Shown here piece by piece: positions 1-7,833 of a stretch of DNA of 19,817 bases; position 1 is the first letter of the stretch, and every line of letters starts with the position of its first letter. Source of the DNA: Bacteroidales bacterium (GTDB taxonomy: Bacteria; Bacteroidota; Bacteroidia; Bacteroidales; GCA-2748055); the NCBI GenBank assembly GCA_024763595.1, contig JANTFK010000008.1:1-19817 (forward strand), in the 5' to 3' direction. Both the position numbers and the translations under genes were made by a program. The notes beneath the pieces were generated by a model, which saw nothing but the letters and a program-made list of their open reading frames with translations, had not been told where the DNA came from and ran no database searches.

Positions 1-460
1 CGTGGCCATCTCCGTTGCAATCTGCAATAAATACCAGGTCGACATCGTCGCTCACCTCTTCAAAAGTGTTGCAGACTTCAGGGGAACTGTTCAATATTCT
101 GGCTGCAACTTCAGCAGCATTGCGATCCTTATCCCAAAGCTTCACGATCTTAAAACCTTCCACAAAAGGGGCGGTCATATGTGTCGGATTGCCATAATTA
201 GTGTAAAAATAGTAGTGGTTCCCTCCACGCATCCAGGAATACGGAGCCGGTTGATCGGGGGGGACCGGTAAACTAAAAAGTATCGGGTCATGCTTTTGCA
301 TCTGCGCGCCATACCACATTCCATGCGTATCACAATTTATCAAACCAACCCTGATGGGTTTCTGCCCACTGATACCGGGAAGAGATGTGAACAATACCAG
401 TACCATCGATAACCCAATAAGGGTCATTCTGGTTGTGATGAGTTTCATGGATTCTTTCAT
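1..460 (-). CDS. Exported Gfo/Idh/MocA-type oxidoreductase, N-terminal part (gene runs off the window)
   Basis: The first 153 codons are visible; the 3' end lies beyond base 1. An N-terminal signal peptide (basic MKESMKLITTR, hydrophobic LIGLSMVLVLF, then ISGQ) precedes a Rossmann-like start, IRVGLINCDTHG. Further on, FKIVKLWDKD followed by a VDLVFIADCNGDG stretch resembles the second half of the nucleotide-binding fold in Gfo/Idh/MocA proteins. Members of that family use NAD(P) to oxidise or reduce sugars and related polyols, and some are exported. The catalytic lysine motif (EKP-like) would lie outside the window, so activity cannot be judged. Two in-frame ATGs (460 and 448) sit inside a 12-bp tandem duplication; I use 460 because AGAGGA lies 14 nt upstream. 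The gene follows the CBM9-FGE-like gene by 19 bp and is probably cotranscribed with it. Assignment is by eye and moderately sure. Confidence 0.65.
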   Translation of the reverse strand, partial: MKESMKLITTRMTLIGLSMVLVLFTSLPGISGQKPIRVGLINCDTHGMWYGAQMQKHDPILFSLPVPPDQPAPYSWMRGGNHYYFYTNYGNPTHMTAPFVEGFKIVKLWDKDRNAAEVAARILNSSPEVCNTFEEVSDDVDLVFIADCNGDGH

Positions 461-469
461 GGATTCTTT
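446..469. repeat. 12-bp tandem duplication over the start codon
   Basis: CATGGATTCTTT occurs twice head to tail (446-457 and 458-469). Read on the minus strand it duplicates the ATG, so the downstream gene has two in-frame starts four codons apart. It adds MKES to the protein and does not change the frame. Confidence 0.9.
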
Positions 470-479
470 CAAAGTCCTC

Positions 480-2165
480 TTACTCTGCATTCCTGGCGCA
501 CCGGAAACCAACAAGCGGTGCCATGAAGTGGGATTTTACCACATCACGGTAGGTTGCTTTCAGCATGGTTGCAGGTGATGTCCATGCGCCACCTCTGCAC
601 AATGGATTTATACACGGTTTTTCAAAATCTTCCCTTTTCTTACCCCAGGGGTATTCTTCCCACTTCTTATCAATCATCTCATTTACGTTCCCGGCCATGT
701 CATACACACCCTCAGGTGTTTTACCCGCGGGATATGAACCGACAGGAAGCGTGTGCCCGACGTGGTAATTAAAATTTGCCCTGGTCTTATCCGGCGATTC
801 ATTCCCCCAGGGATAGAGACGCGCTTCACTTCCCCGGGCTGCAATCTCCCATTCATATTCTGTCGGAAGTCTTTTCCCGGCCCATTGGGCATATGCTTTT
901 GCCCCTTCAATTTTGAGCAGGCATACCGGGTAGAGTGCTTTCCCGGGAACCACACTATAACCTCCCTTCTCATTTTTAACGATTCCGCACCAGTTAGGGT
1001 CGGCCATGTCTTCCCAGTAAAACGCATCATTTCCTCCAGCGTTCAGAAACTTTGTATATTCACCGATGGTGACTTCGTACCGGTCAATATAGAAATCCTT
1101 AACTGATATTTCACCGCGTGGGGATGCGCCGCTTGGGTCTTCATCATCCGGTCCGATGGTATACATTCCTCCTTTAATCTTTACCATACTTCCTGTTTTC
1201 GGATGTTTTGGGGGAGGAGGGGGAGTAGTGAAGGGGAATGCGTTCTCCAGTGCGTGATCCGGAGTTTGTATGACGGTCCGGTCCGACATGATCACCCGGC
1301 CAAATGCTTCGGTAATGTGTGCCCGGTAGGTGAGCATGGGGGACCAGAGCCAGTCGACACCCCTGACAGGGCGCCAGTCGCTGATGGGCCACTCTTCCCT
1401 GATATTGAACTGGACACGGCTGAAATTGATGCGCATGGAGGCACCATCCTGGTTGAGTTTCTCACCACTCAGGCTTCTTTCCTGAAGGGCAGCCCAGGGA
1501 ATGGAACACTCATAGGTCCAGCCCTCATCTGTATCATAAGGGTAGTTCACGGTGCCGTGTGTTCTTACCGCCAGACGCATCCCTTCAACATCCCAGTGTT
1601 CGCTTGTGGGTATCCACTCCCAGCTTCTTGGAAGCGCACCTTTATCGAGTTCCTTGGCATAAGTTATATCCCAGACTGTCCCCAGTGCATTAAATTCTAT
1701 CTCAATATAGTTCCGGGCATCGCCATCCACATCGATGAATATCTCAAAATCACTTTCCCGGCAGACGATGGTATCATTTTTCGTGAGGTGTGCATAGATG
1801 TTCGGTTCCTCCAAATATCCGCCAAAATAGATATTCTCATCATCCCAGACCATTTTGGACCGGGTATTGAGATTGGGGTTTTTATATCCTTCAAAAACAA
1901 TGTGGACATGATTTTCGGTCCAACCGGCATTTGTCCAGCTTGGCTCGTTGAGCCGGCCATCTACCTTGATGTCACCGATGGTGCGGTACACCACATACTG
2001 GCGTGGTTTGAAAGGCCTGGGAGTATATGGCCCGGTAACGACCGGGTAGGTAAATCCCGGTTCACGTTCCCACCGGTCGTTTGTCTTTGAAACCTGGGCT
2101 GAAACATGATGGGCAGCCAGCAAAGTCACAGATGCCGTTACAATGGTAAGTAAAGTGTGCTTCAT
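480..2165 (-). CDS. Secreted CBM9-like / FGE-sulfatase-like (SUMF1 fold) fusion protein
   Basis: Two domains of a 561-residue protein. After a signal peptide ending HHVSA-Q, residues about 60-290 resemble a CBM9/DOMON-type sugar-binding module: IDGRLNEPSW-like IKVDGRLNEPSW, VWDDENIYFGGYLEEP, FEIFIDVDGDARNYIEIEFN. A proline run (about 314-319) links it to an FGE-sulfatase domain (about 328-556) with FYIDRYEVT, AGKRLPTEYEWEIAARG, YPWGN, YDMAGNVNE, CRGGAW and VGFRCARN. In true formylglycine-generating enzymes the RGGSxxC....C segment holds two copper-binding cysteines; here those positions read S530 and L535, so catalysis is unlikely and the domain may be a binding or scaffold fold. The start at 2165 has AAAGG seven bases upstream; an alternative ATG at 2180 lacks one. 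It lies 43 bp after the ceramidase-like gene in the same direction. Substrate unknown. Confidence 0.85.
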   Translation of the reverse strand: MKHTLLTIVTASVTLLAAHHVSAQVSKTNDRWEREPGFTYPVVTGPYTPRPFKPRQYVVYRTIGDIKVDGRLNEPSWTNAGWTENHVHIVFEGYKNPNLNTRSKMVWDDENIYFGGYLEEPNIYAHLTKNDTIVCRESDFEIFIDVDGDARNYIEIEFNALGTVWDITYAKELDKGALPRSWEWIPTSEHWDVEGMRLAVRTHGTVNYPYDTDEGWTYECSIPWAALQERSLSGEKLNQDGASMRINFSRVQFNIREEWPISDWRPVRGVDWLWSPMLTYRAHITEAFGRVIMSDRTVIQTPDHALENAFPFTTPPPPPKHPKTGSMVKIKGGMYTIGPDDEDPSGASPRGEISVKDFYIDRYEVTIGEYTKFLNAGGNDAFYWEDMADPNWCGIVKNEKGGYSVVPGKALYPVCLLKIEGAKAYAQWAGKRLPTEYEWEIAARGSEARLYPWGNESPDKTRANFNYHVGHTLPVGSYPAGKTPEGVYDMAGNVNEMIDKKWEEYPWGKKREDFEKPCINPLCRGGAWTSPATMLKATYRDVVKSHFMAPLVGFRCARNAE

Positions 2166-2208
2166 TCGTGTACCTTTCATTAATAATATTTGGTATGCAT
2201 CTTATCTG

Positions 2209-3609
2209 TTACTCAACTTTTTGAATAAGGCGATGAACCGTATACGCTATCCGTTCTTCCACATCACCGGCCCACCGGTTTGCCGGAAGGCCGTATTCAT
2301 AAAGGAATGCACCCCCTTCATAGCCTCCTTCATGATAGACTCGCATTGATGGAATGTAGGCTACCAGTACATTGGCGTAACCACATACCCAGGTATGGGG
2401 GCCAAACTCCCTTTTAAAACGCAGCGAATAATCCACCACTGCCTCTCCGCCAAGACTGATCCAGTTCAGCATGCCACCCAGTTTCCATACCTGGACCGGG
2501 TAAGGATAAGAGGAGGGAAACGGTTCGCCGCTATCCATGATGTTAAGCATTCTTCCGGCCCAGCTGGCACGAATCCTCACACGTGCCGATTGATCCTGTT
2601 CCCGTTTGCGGATTGCATCTTCCAGTTCCTTCCGGGTTGGCGGTGCGAGATAATCCAGATCAACAAATTCAAAAGCCGTATGCAGTTCTGATGGCACCGC
2701 TGTCATCTCTCCCGCCAGGGCTTTCTCAACAGCATCTGCGAGCCTGTTCCCATACTGTTCGCAGAGCTGCACATCTCGCCGTGGCAGCGGATTCTGGTCG
2801 CCTCCCGCACCTGTGAAAAACAGTGCAGTTGTTCCCGGGTGATCCTTCTCCAGGGCAATCTGTGCAAAACCCGGATAGTCGCCACACCATTGTTGAAAAT
2901 TGAGGGTTGTCGGATGACACGCATACCCGAACAGTATGGCATCCAGCCGGTTGCCAGCTTTATAGACTGCCATTACAGGCACTGAATGATCAACGGGACC
3001 TTTCAGGGGTATATTGTTTGCCAGGAGTTCCGGAACATCGGCTTCAACATTATTGCGGCGGTTCACCGCAAAACCGGATTGTCCTTCACCGATGGACAAC
3101 CTGGCCGGCGATAAATCGTGAAAAGCACGGATAACCGTTTGGATGATCTGTTTCTCCAGCTTATCAGAGTATGCTTTGACCAGTTTGGTTTGGGCATGAT
3201 CGACCGGATAGTAATCGACCAGGTCCTCATGCAGCCGGGGAGCGCTGTGATTATGGCTGAATGTTAAGAGGATCTGGGAGCGTTCCAGGTGAAGCCGTTT
3301 CATCAGTTTTTTGGAAATGTTCTCATACATATACCTTGGAATTCCCATCAGGTCACTGGTTACAATCACGCTGCGCCAACCGTTCCGGTCCTCCAGGGCA
3401 AGGGCCTTTATCCAGATATCATGGAGTGTTCCTGCTGGTGCGCGCTTATATCCGTATCCGGCCAGCCACACCTGTTTTTTTGGTGTGATAACCATGCTGG
3501 CTGTTCCGGCCTTCCAGGGTAGATCTTCATTCCCGGATGCAGATGATAGAGCAGGTGTGCACAACATGGCCATGAGCATAACGCTTGAAAGGAGTGCAAT
3601 GGTTTTCAT
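2209..3609 (-). CDS. Secreted neutral/alkaline ceramidase-like amidase
   Basis: A 466-residue protein with a signal peptide (ALLSSVMLMAMLCTPALSSASG) and the N-terminal catalytic fold of neutral/alkaline non-lysosomal ceramidases. Visible landmarks are AGTASMVITP near residue 35, FSHNHSAP (H119, H121), YACHPT (H232), GAGGDQNP (268-274), GGEAVVDYSLRFK (E389) and NVLVAYIPS (Y418) followed by EGGYEGG. By analogy with bacterial ceramidases the HxH, CHPT histidine, glutamate and tyrosine would bind one zinc. At 466 residues it is shorter than classical ceramidases (over 600) and lacks their C-terminal immunoglobulin-like domain, so the true substrate may be another N-acyl compound such as an N-acyl amino sugar. 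The start lies 3 bp after the phosphoesterase stop, suggesting cotranscription. A second, signal-less paralogue lies at 9046-10362. Confidence 0.85.
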   Translation of the reverse strand: MKTIALLSSVMLMAMLCTPALSSASGNEDLPWKAGTASMVITPKKQVWLAGYGYKRAPAGTLHDIWIKALALEDRNGWRSVIVTSDLMGIPRYMYENISKKLMKRLHLERSQILLTFSHNHSAPRLHEDLVDYYPVDHAQTKLVKAYSDKLEKQIIQTVIRAFHDLSPARLSIGEGQSGFAVNRRNNVEADVPELLANNIPLKGPVDHSVPVMAVYKAGNRLDAILFGYACHPTTLNFQQWCGDYPGFAQIALEKDHPGTTALFFTGAGGDQNPLPRRDVQLCEQYGNRLADAVEKALAGEMTAVPSELHTAFEFVDLDYLAPPTRKELEDAIRKREQDQSARVRIRASWAGRMLNIMDSGEPFPSSYPYPVQVWKLGGMLNWISLGGEAVVDYSLRFKREFGPHTWVCGYANVLVAYIPSMRVYHEGGYEGGAFLYEYGLPANRWAGDVEERIAYTVHRLIQKVE

Positions 3610-3612
3610 ACT

Positions 3613-5412
3613 TTATTCATCTCTGTTCAGCATAAAAGTTCCTGAGAACTGATAATCAGTTTCACTGCCCCATAACGGCTTCCAGTAGAGCGTCGAATTT
3701 CTCTGAACAGGGCTGTTATCCTGATCCCGGTATCCTATGTTAAAACGGAAAGAGTTATCGGCCCTGGCTATTTTATCGATGGGTACACGCAGCATTATTT
3801 TTATGCAGTTCTCTTTTCTCACAGCACTTCTCAATTGAATATCTTCAGCAGTAAGTTTTGTATGATGGTCTGTACGGAGGGTCGATTTAACAGAATCAGG
3901 ATAGATAGTAAATGAAGACCATGCCCCATTCTTGTCTTCAAAATCAACATATATCAGATCCCTCTCACTGTTATCTTCCGTGACCAGCTGATCATCATCA
4001 ACATCAGCCACTAAATATAAATATTTTTTATCGCGGGCCAGTTTAAAACGAAGCAGACAATCACTGGTGCCTGACCAATACCACTTATTGTGAAGATATT
4101 CAGGGTTGCGTACGGATATAAAAACAGCAGTGTCTGGATTTTCAAATTGGGCACTCATCATTTTCTCAGCATTGGTAAGTTCAGGGAGGGGATACTTCCA
4201 GTTTAATAACAATTTTTTATGTGCGGGAAGTTCGTAAGCGATCGTATCATAATGATAAGATCCCAGCAGCACGATGTCGAGAAATGGTAATAAAGAGAGG
4301 TTTATGCCTGATTCACCGGCCGATTTAATTGTTATCGATTGTTCTTTTTCTCCATGAGGGGGAATGAGCTGATCAATACGCTGAGGCTCTATGATATAAC
4401 CTTTTAGAACAGGAAGAGCCCCGGATATTTTAAGTGGATAGTCCAGCGGATTGTTAAAAACAATTACAGGATTTACAGAGTCTTCAACCCTGTTTTGCGC
4501 AACATATCCCGGAGTTGTCATCCAATCCTGATTGATTAAGGTGCTTGTGACAGGATATGTATTTGCATTCACAATATCATCCTTAATCATCCCATCCAGT
4601 TTAATATTTAAAATTTTCGGCGATTTACCTGTATTTAAAGTTACCCAGGTGATATGGGTGAACTTACCAAATTTTGCACCACGTGAATCTGGTCCGCTGC
4701 CTGTAGAACCGAGGACATAATGATCGTATCCCTGTTTATTGAGCTTTAAATAGGTATGGTTATGTCCTGAAAACAGTGTGTAATTATCTCCTGTGAATGC
4801 TCTTTCAATTTCTTCGTAACCCTCCTGGCTGTCAGGCGCACCTTTCCAAACCGGTCTGTGCATGAAAATAAAGGTCCACCTGACATCGGGATGCTCTTTG
4901 ATAACATTTTTAAAATAAGCGATTTGTTCCTCATTTATTGCAGAGGAACCTCCATCCTGCGTATTCATGCATAAAAAAAGGACATGCTTATAAACGAAGT
5001 GATAGTAGGGCCTGCCCAATCTCTTTTTCCACTCCGTTTCCATCCAGCCATTAGAAATATCATGATTTCCCGGAACATAAAAAAATGGCATGGAGAGGGA
5101 ATTCACAAGGCGGTTAAATTCACCCCATTGTGTATCCAGAACTTTCGATTCATAAGTTTTTCCATCAATCAGGTCTCCAACCGACATCACAAACTGGGGC
5201 TGCAGAAGCTCCAGTTTTTCAACTGCATCATCAAATACACCAGCTTTGTAACCACCCCATAGATCAGAGACGATTGCAAATTGCAGCTTGCTGGTGTCAT
5301 CATTAAAATGAAGATGCGTAACCGGAAGGTTCTGTTGAGCCATGGAAACACAGGCAGAAAAGGTCAGGAGCAGGAAGGTATACACTTTAACAGAGTCCGG
5401 ATAAGTTTTCAT
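3613..5412 (-). CDS. Secreted calcineurin-like metallophosphoesterase with C-terminal CBM9-like domain
   Basis: A 599-residue protein with a signal peptide (VYTFLLLTFSACVSMAQ). The phosphoesterase domain (about 40-270) shows VSDLWGG (D50), SVGDLIDG (D80), PGNHD (N116, H117), FMHRP (H185) and SGHNHTY (H217, H219), the order of metal ligands in the calcineurin family, which cleaves phosphomono- or diesters with two metals. The histidine of the first DxH motif is tryptophan (W52). Residues about 290-400 look like a beta-sandwich linker domain. About 420-595 resembles CBM9: WSGTSDCLLRFKLARD, KYLYLVADVDDDQL, RDLIYVDFEDKNGAW. It is divergent from the beta-helix gene and lies just upstream of the ceramidase-like gene. 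Its coding sequence is visibly more AT-rich than the large operon, hinting at a different origin. Substrate unknown. Confidence 0.87.
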   Translation of the reverse strand: MKTYPDSVKVYTFLLLTFSACVSMAQQNLPVTHLHFNDDTSKLQFAIVSDLWGGYKAGVFDDAVEKLELLQPQFVMSVGDLIDGKTYESKVLDTQWGEFNRLVNSLSMPFFYVPGNHDISNGWMETEWKKRLGRPYYHFVYKHVLFLCMNTQDGGSSAINEEQIAYFKNVIKEHPDVRWTFIFMHRPVWKGAPDSQEGYEEIERAFTGDNYTLFSGHNHTYLKLNKQGYDHYVLGSTGSGPDSRGAKFGKFTHITWVTLNTGKSPKILNIKLDGMIKDDIVNANTYPVTSTLINQDWMTTPGYVAQNRVEDSVNPVIVFNNPLDYPLKISGALPVLKGYIIEPQRIDQLIPPHGEKEQSITIKSAGESGINLSLLPFLDIVLLGSYHYDTIAYELPAHKKLLLNWKYPLPELTNAEKMMSAQFENPDTAVFISVRNPEYLHNKWYWSGTSDCLLRFKLARDKKYLYLVADVDDDQLVTEDNSERDLIYVDFEDKNGAWSSFTIYPDSVKSTLRTDHHTKLTAEDIQLRSAVRKENCIKIMLRVPIDKIARADNSFRFNIGYRDQDNSPVQRNSTLYWKPLWGSETDYQFSGTFMLNRDE

Positions 5413-5543
5413 ATCAGCTAAGCAGCAGAGCTTGTTTATTTCATTTATTTCACGCCGACTTCAATATTATACAGGGCGTGGATGCAATATAATAAGGAAT
5501 TGGATAGAGCGTTCTTTTTACTTTCAATATCTTAGCCCGAAAG
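5413..5543. promoter_or_regulatory. Divergent intergenic control region with CAATATWATA repeats
   Basis: This 131-bp AT-rich spacer separates the only divergent gene pair, so promoters for both should lie here. CAATATTATA (5462-5471) and CAATATAATA (5485-5494) are direct repeats 23 bp apart; a partial third, CAATATCTTA, starts at 5525. On the minus strand TAATATTG (from 5462) differs at one base from TAnnTTTG, a weak promoter candidate for the phosphoesterase gene. On the plus strand TATAAT lies within the second repeat, but no matching upstream element is visible. The repeats could be a regulator site or just AT-rich sequence. Confidence 0.3.
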
Positions 5544-6740
5544 ATGAGATCCATGTTAAATATTCGAAAAGAGTTGTCGCTATTGCTGGTTTTACTTTCC
5601 ATTCTGGCAACCGGTTCCGGTTGCCGGAATGAAACACAAATTCTGAAAGTACCTTCAGAATTTCACACGATTGCAAAGGCTGTTGAAAATGCAAAGGCTG
5701 GTGATACCATCATTCTTTCTCCCGGGATATATCATGAAAGGGCCATAGAAATTAACAAACCACTGACAATCTCTTCTGAATGGATCTTAACAGGCAATAC
5801 CGCCATGATCGAATCGACTGTGATTGATCCGGAGGATACCATACTATTTTCTGTGATAAGTAACGATGTGGAAATAAGCGGACTAAAGATAATTAATGGA
5901 GACCACCCTCTTTCTATAAATGCCCGCGTAACGATCAAATACAATCATATGGTGAATAACGTTGATGCTGTCAGCATGGAAAGCGGAGGCGGGGGTTATG
6001 TGGGATTTAACCTGATTGAAAATGACGGGGACGATGGTATTGATCTGGATATAGACAACAGGGGCAATGATATTATTGTTGAAAACAACTCAATCGTTAA
6101 CAGCAATGATGATGGCATGGAAATACGCCTGTTTTCAATTCCGGAACAAAATATTCATTATGAGATCAGGCATAATATATTTTCAGGAAGCAAGCGTGCC
6201 GGCATCCAGCTAATTTCCTATGATGTATATACCGGGAAGGTCTTTCATATACACCATAATATATTCAGAAACTGCAAAACAGGCCTGGGGTGTATGGAAG
6301 GGGCCAATACCAGGGAAGATTTGAATGGTGCTTCAAAAATGGATGAAAGGGTCTTTTTCTACAACAATACAACGATTGAAAATGAAATGGGAGCAACCGG
6401 GAGCAATAATTTTATTGCAATAAATAATATTATTTCAGGAAATACTACAGGTGGGCTTAAACGGATCGGGAAAAGCGCAGTAGTCATCAACAACCTGTTT
6501 TATAACAATAAGGATAATGATTTTATTGCGTTCCATGATGCTGCGGAAAAATACAATAACATTTTTGCAACAGATCCGGTGGTTGATGAGATCACACTTA
6601 AGCCCGAAAGCGGTAGTCCATGTATAGATGCCGGTCTGGATACATTGATTCTGGATGGAATCCCTGTCATTGAGATATCTCCTGAAGATTATACCGGCTC
6701 ATTGCCCGATATTGGGGCAATGGAATGCAATGGAGGGTGA
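5544..6740 (+). CDS. Right-handed parallel beta-helix protein, probable lipoprotein
   Basis: This is the only plus-strand gene. The 398-residue product has a hydrophobic N-terminus ending SILATGSGC (C27), a loose match to a lipobox. It then shows the FHTIAKAVENAKAGDTIILSPGIY opening typical of pectate-lyase-like or DUF1565 proteins. The middle is a ladder of short beta-helix turns rich in N, I, V and G (IIVENNSIVNSNDDGMEI, IRHNIFSGSKRAGIQL, FHIHHNIFRNCKTGL, AINNIISGN, VINNLFYNN). The C-terminus has SPCIDAG and DIGAME, closing motifs common in such proteins. Many are polysaccharide lyases or glycan-binding proteins, but I see no residues that fix a substrate. A second ATG at 5553 is possible. 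It converges on the Kelch gene with 17 bp between stops, has AT-rich coding sequence, and may have entered together with the divergent phosphoesterase gene. Confidence 0.85.
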   Translation: MRSMLNIRKELSLLLVLLSILATGSGCRNETQILKVPSEFHTIAKAVENAKAGDTIILSPGIYHERAIEINKPLTISSEWILTGNTAMIESTVIDPEDTILFSVISNDVEISGLKIINGDHPLSINARVTIKYNHMVNNVDAVSMESGGGGYVGFNLIENDGDDGIDLDIDNRGNDIIVENNSIVNSNDDGMEIRLFSIPEQNIHYEIRHNIFSGSKRAGIQLISYDVYTGKVFHIHHNIFRNCKTGLGCMEGANTREDLNGASKMDERVFFYNNTTIENEMGATGSNNFIAINNIISGNTTGGLKRIGKSAVVINNLFYNNKDNDFIAFHDAAEKYNNIFATDPVVDEITLKPESGSPCIDAGLDTLILDGIPVIEISPEDYTGSLPDIGAMECNGG

Positions 6741-6757
6741 AGGGACTTACAAATGCT

Positions 6758-7768
6758 TTAATCCTCCCCAAACCAGCCGGGAGGGATCTCTAATGTCCAG
6801 ACCTCATTGCTTAACAGGGGCCTGGGAAAACCGCCGGTCACCCATATTTTATCCCGGAACACGAATGTGGAGTGTTCATGCCGTCCCTTCCAGATCACTT
6901 CTGATTTTAATTCGGTCCAGTTCAGACCATCTCCGGAATACCACACATCACCGAAATTGTCATGACTTTTCGACCAACCACCCAGAATAAAAATCCTGTC
7001 ACGGTACACTACCGAAGAAAACCACAACCGCGGGTCCCAGGGTGCTGATGTTGTCACCTCTTTCCAGTGGATGCCATCATCGGAACACCAGACATCATTA
7101 TATGCGGTATGATTGGGCACATAGTTACCGCCGCCGAGGATCCAGATCTTATCATCGAATACAACAGCCTGATGATATGCACGTGGCAACCACCCGGCAT
7201 TGTCAGTGACCAGTGTCCACTCCTTTCCATCCGGGGAGGACCACACATCATTCTTCAGGCTTTTGTCGTCGCCAAAATAGTAATCCTCAATTCCTCCGAG
7301 TATCCACATTTTGTTCTTGAAGACCACTATACCGGCAGCTAAACGTGGTGTCCAGCCTGCACTGTCAGTAACCTGTATCCATTGCTCTCCATCAGTGGAA
7401 CACCAGACCTCATTACTGGAGGAGTGATCCTCCATGCGTCCGTTATACCATCCTCCCATGAGCCACATCTTGTCCCTGAATACCACAGTCATGGCAAGAT
7501 CACTGTGTTTCCAGGCGGCTTCTTCCTGGATAAGGTTCCAGTGCTTACCGTCGGTTGTATTCCAGACATCCCGGGGAGCAGATTCCCATGAACTGAACCA
7601 ACCCCCAAAGATCCATGCGTGGTTTTTATAAACCAGTTCGCCTTGAGAATCACGGGGCTGCCACCCGGCATGATCAGTAACTTTCACCCAGTTTATATTT
7701 TCCTGGGCGTGTAATGCAGAAGCAATAAATACCAGGATAATCCCAATGTGTAATATTTGTCTTTTCAT
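6758..7768 (-). CDS. Secreted six-repeat Kelch-type beta-propeller protein
   Basis: A 336-residue protein with a signal peptide (MKRQILHIGIILVFIASALHAQ). The rest is six repeats of about 50 residues built on the pattern W..VT..AGW.PR....VVF.DK.WILGG......DVW.S.DG. Repeat openings are WVKVTDHAGW, WNLIQEEAAW, WIQVTDSAGW, WTLVTDNAGW, WKEVTTSAPW and WTELKSEVIW. The double glycines and the spaced tryptophans match Kelch/galactose-oxidase-like propellers, so a six-bladed propeller is expected. No copper or catalytic residue set is recognisable, so a binding or scaffold role is more likely than an enzyme; epimerase-like Kelch proteins such as NanM are an alternative given the sialidase-like neighbour. 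It is the last gene of the long operon, 65 bp after the GHL10 gene, and has no obvious Shine-Dalgarno sequence. Confidence 0.85.
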   Translation of the reverse strand: MKRQILHIGIILVFIASALHAQENINWVKVTDHAGWQPRDSQGELVYKNHAWIFGGWFSSWESAPRDVWNTTDGKHWNLIQEEAAWKHSDLAMTVVFRDKMWLMGGWYNGRMEDHSSSNEVWCSTDGEQWIQVTDSAGWTPRLAAGIVVFKNKMWILGGIEDYYFGDDKSLKNDVWSSPDGKEWTLVTDNAGWLPRAYHQAVVFDDKIWILGGGNYVPNHTAYNDVWCSDDGIHWKEVTTSAPWDPRLWFSSVVYRDRIFILGGWSKSHDNFGDVWYSGDGLNWTELKSEVIWKGRHEHSTFVFRDKIWVTGGFPRPLLSNEVWTLEIPPGWFGED

Positions 7769-7833
7769 GTCTGTTGAACATGCCTGTCAGCTGCGCTGAG
7801 CTCACAGGTCCGGTTCTCTGTACAGGGTTTCCA

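Noticed and set aside
1203..2090. Long open frame (295 codons) on the plus strand
   Set aside because: It lies wholly opposite the CBM9-FGE-like gene, has no recognisable motifs and is rich in cysteine, histidine and proline as antisense shadows are; the minus-strand product is clearly real.
3613..6740. Mobile element carrying the AT-rich gene pair
   Set aside because: No transposase, integrase, terminal inverted repeats or target duplications were seen; only the composition and orientation are unusual.
7787..7799. Small hairpin TCAGC-TGC-GCTGA between the GHL10 and Kelch genes
   Set aside because: The stem is only 5 bp and no T-run follows on either strand, so it is not supportable as a terminator or regulatory site.
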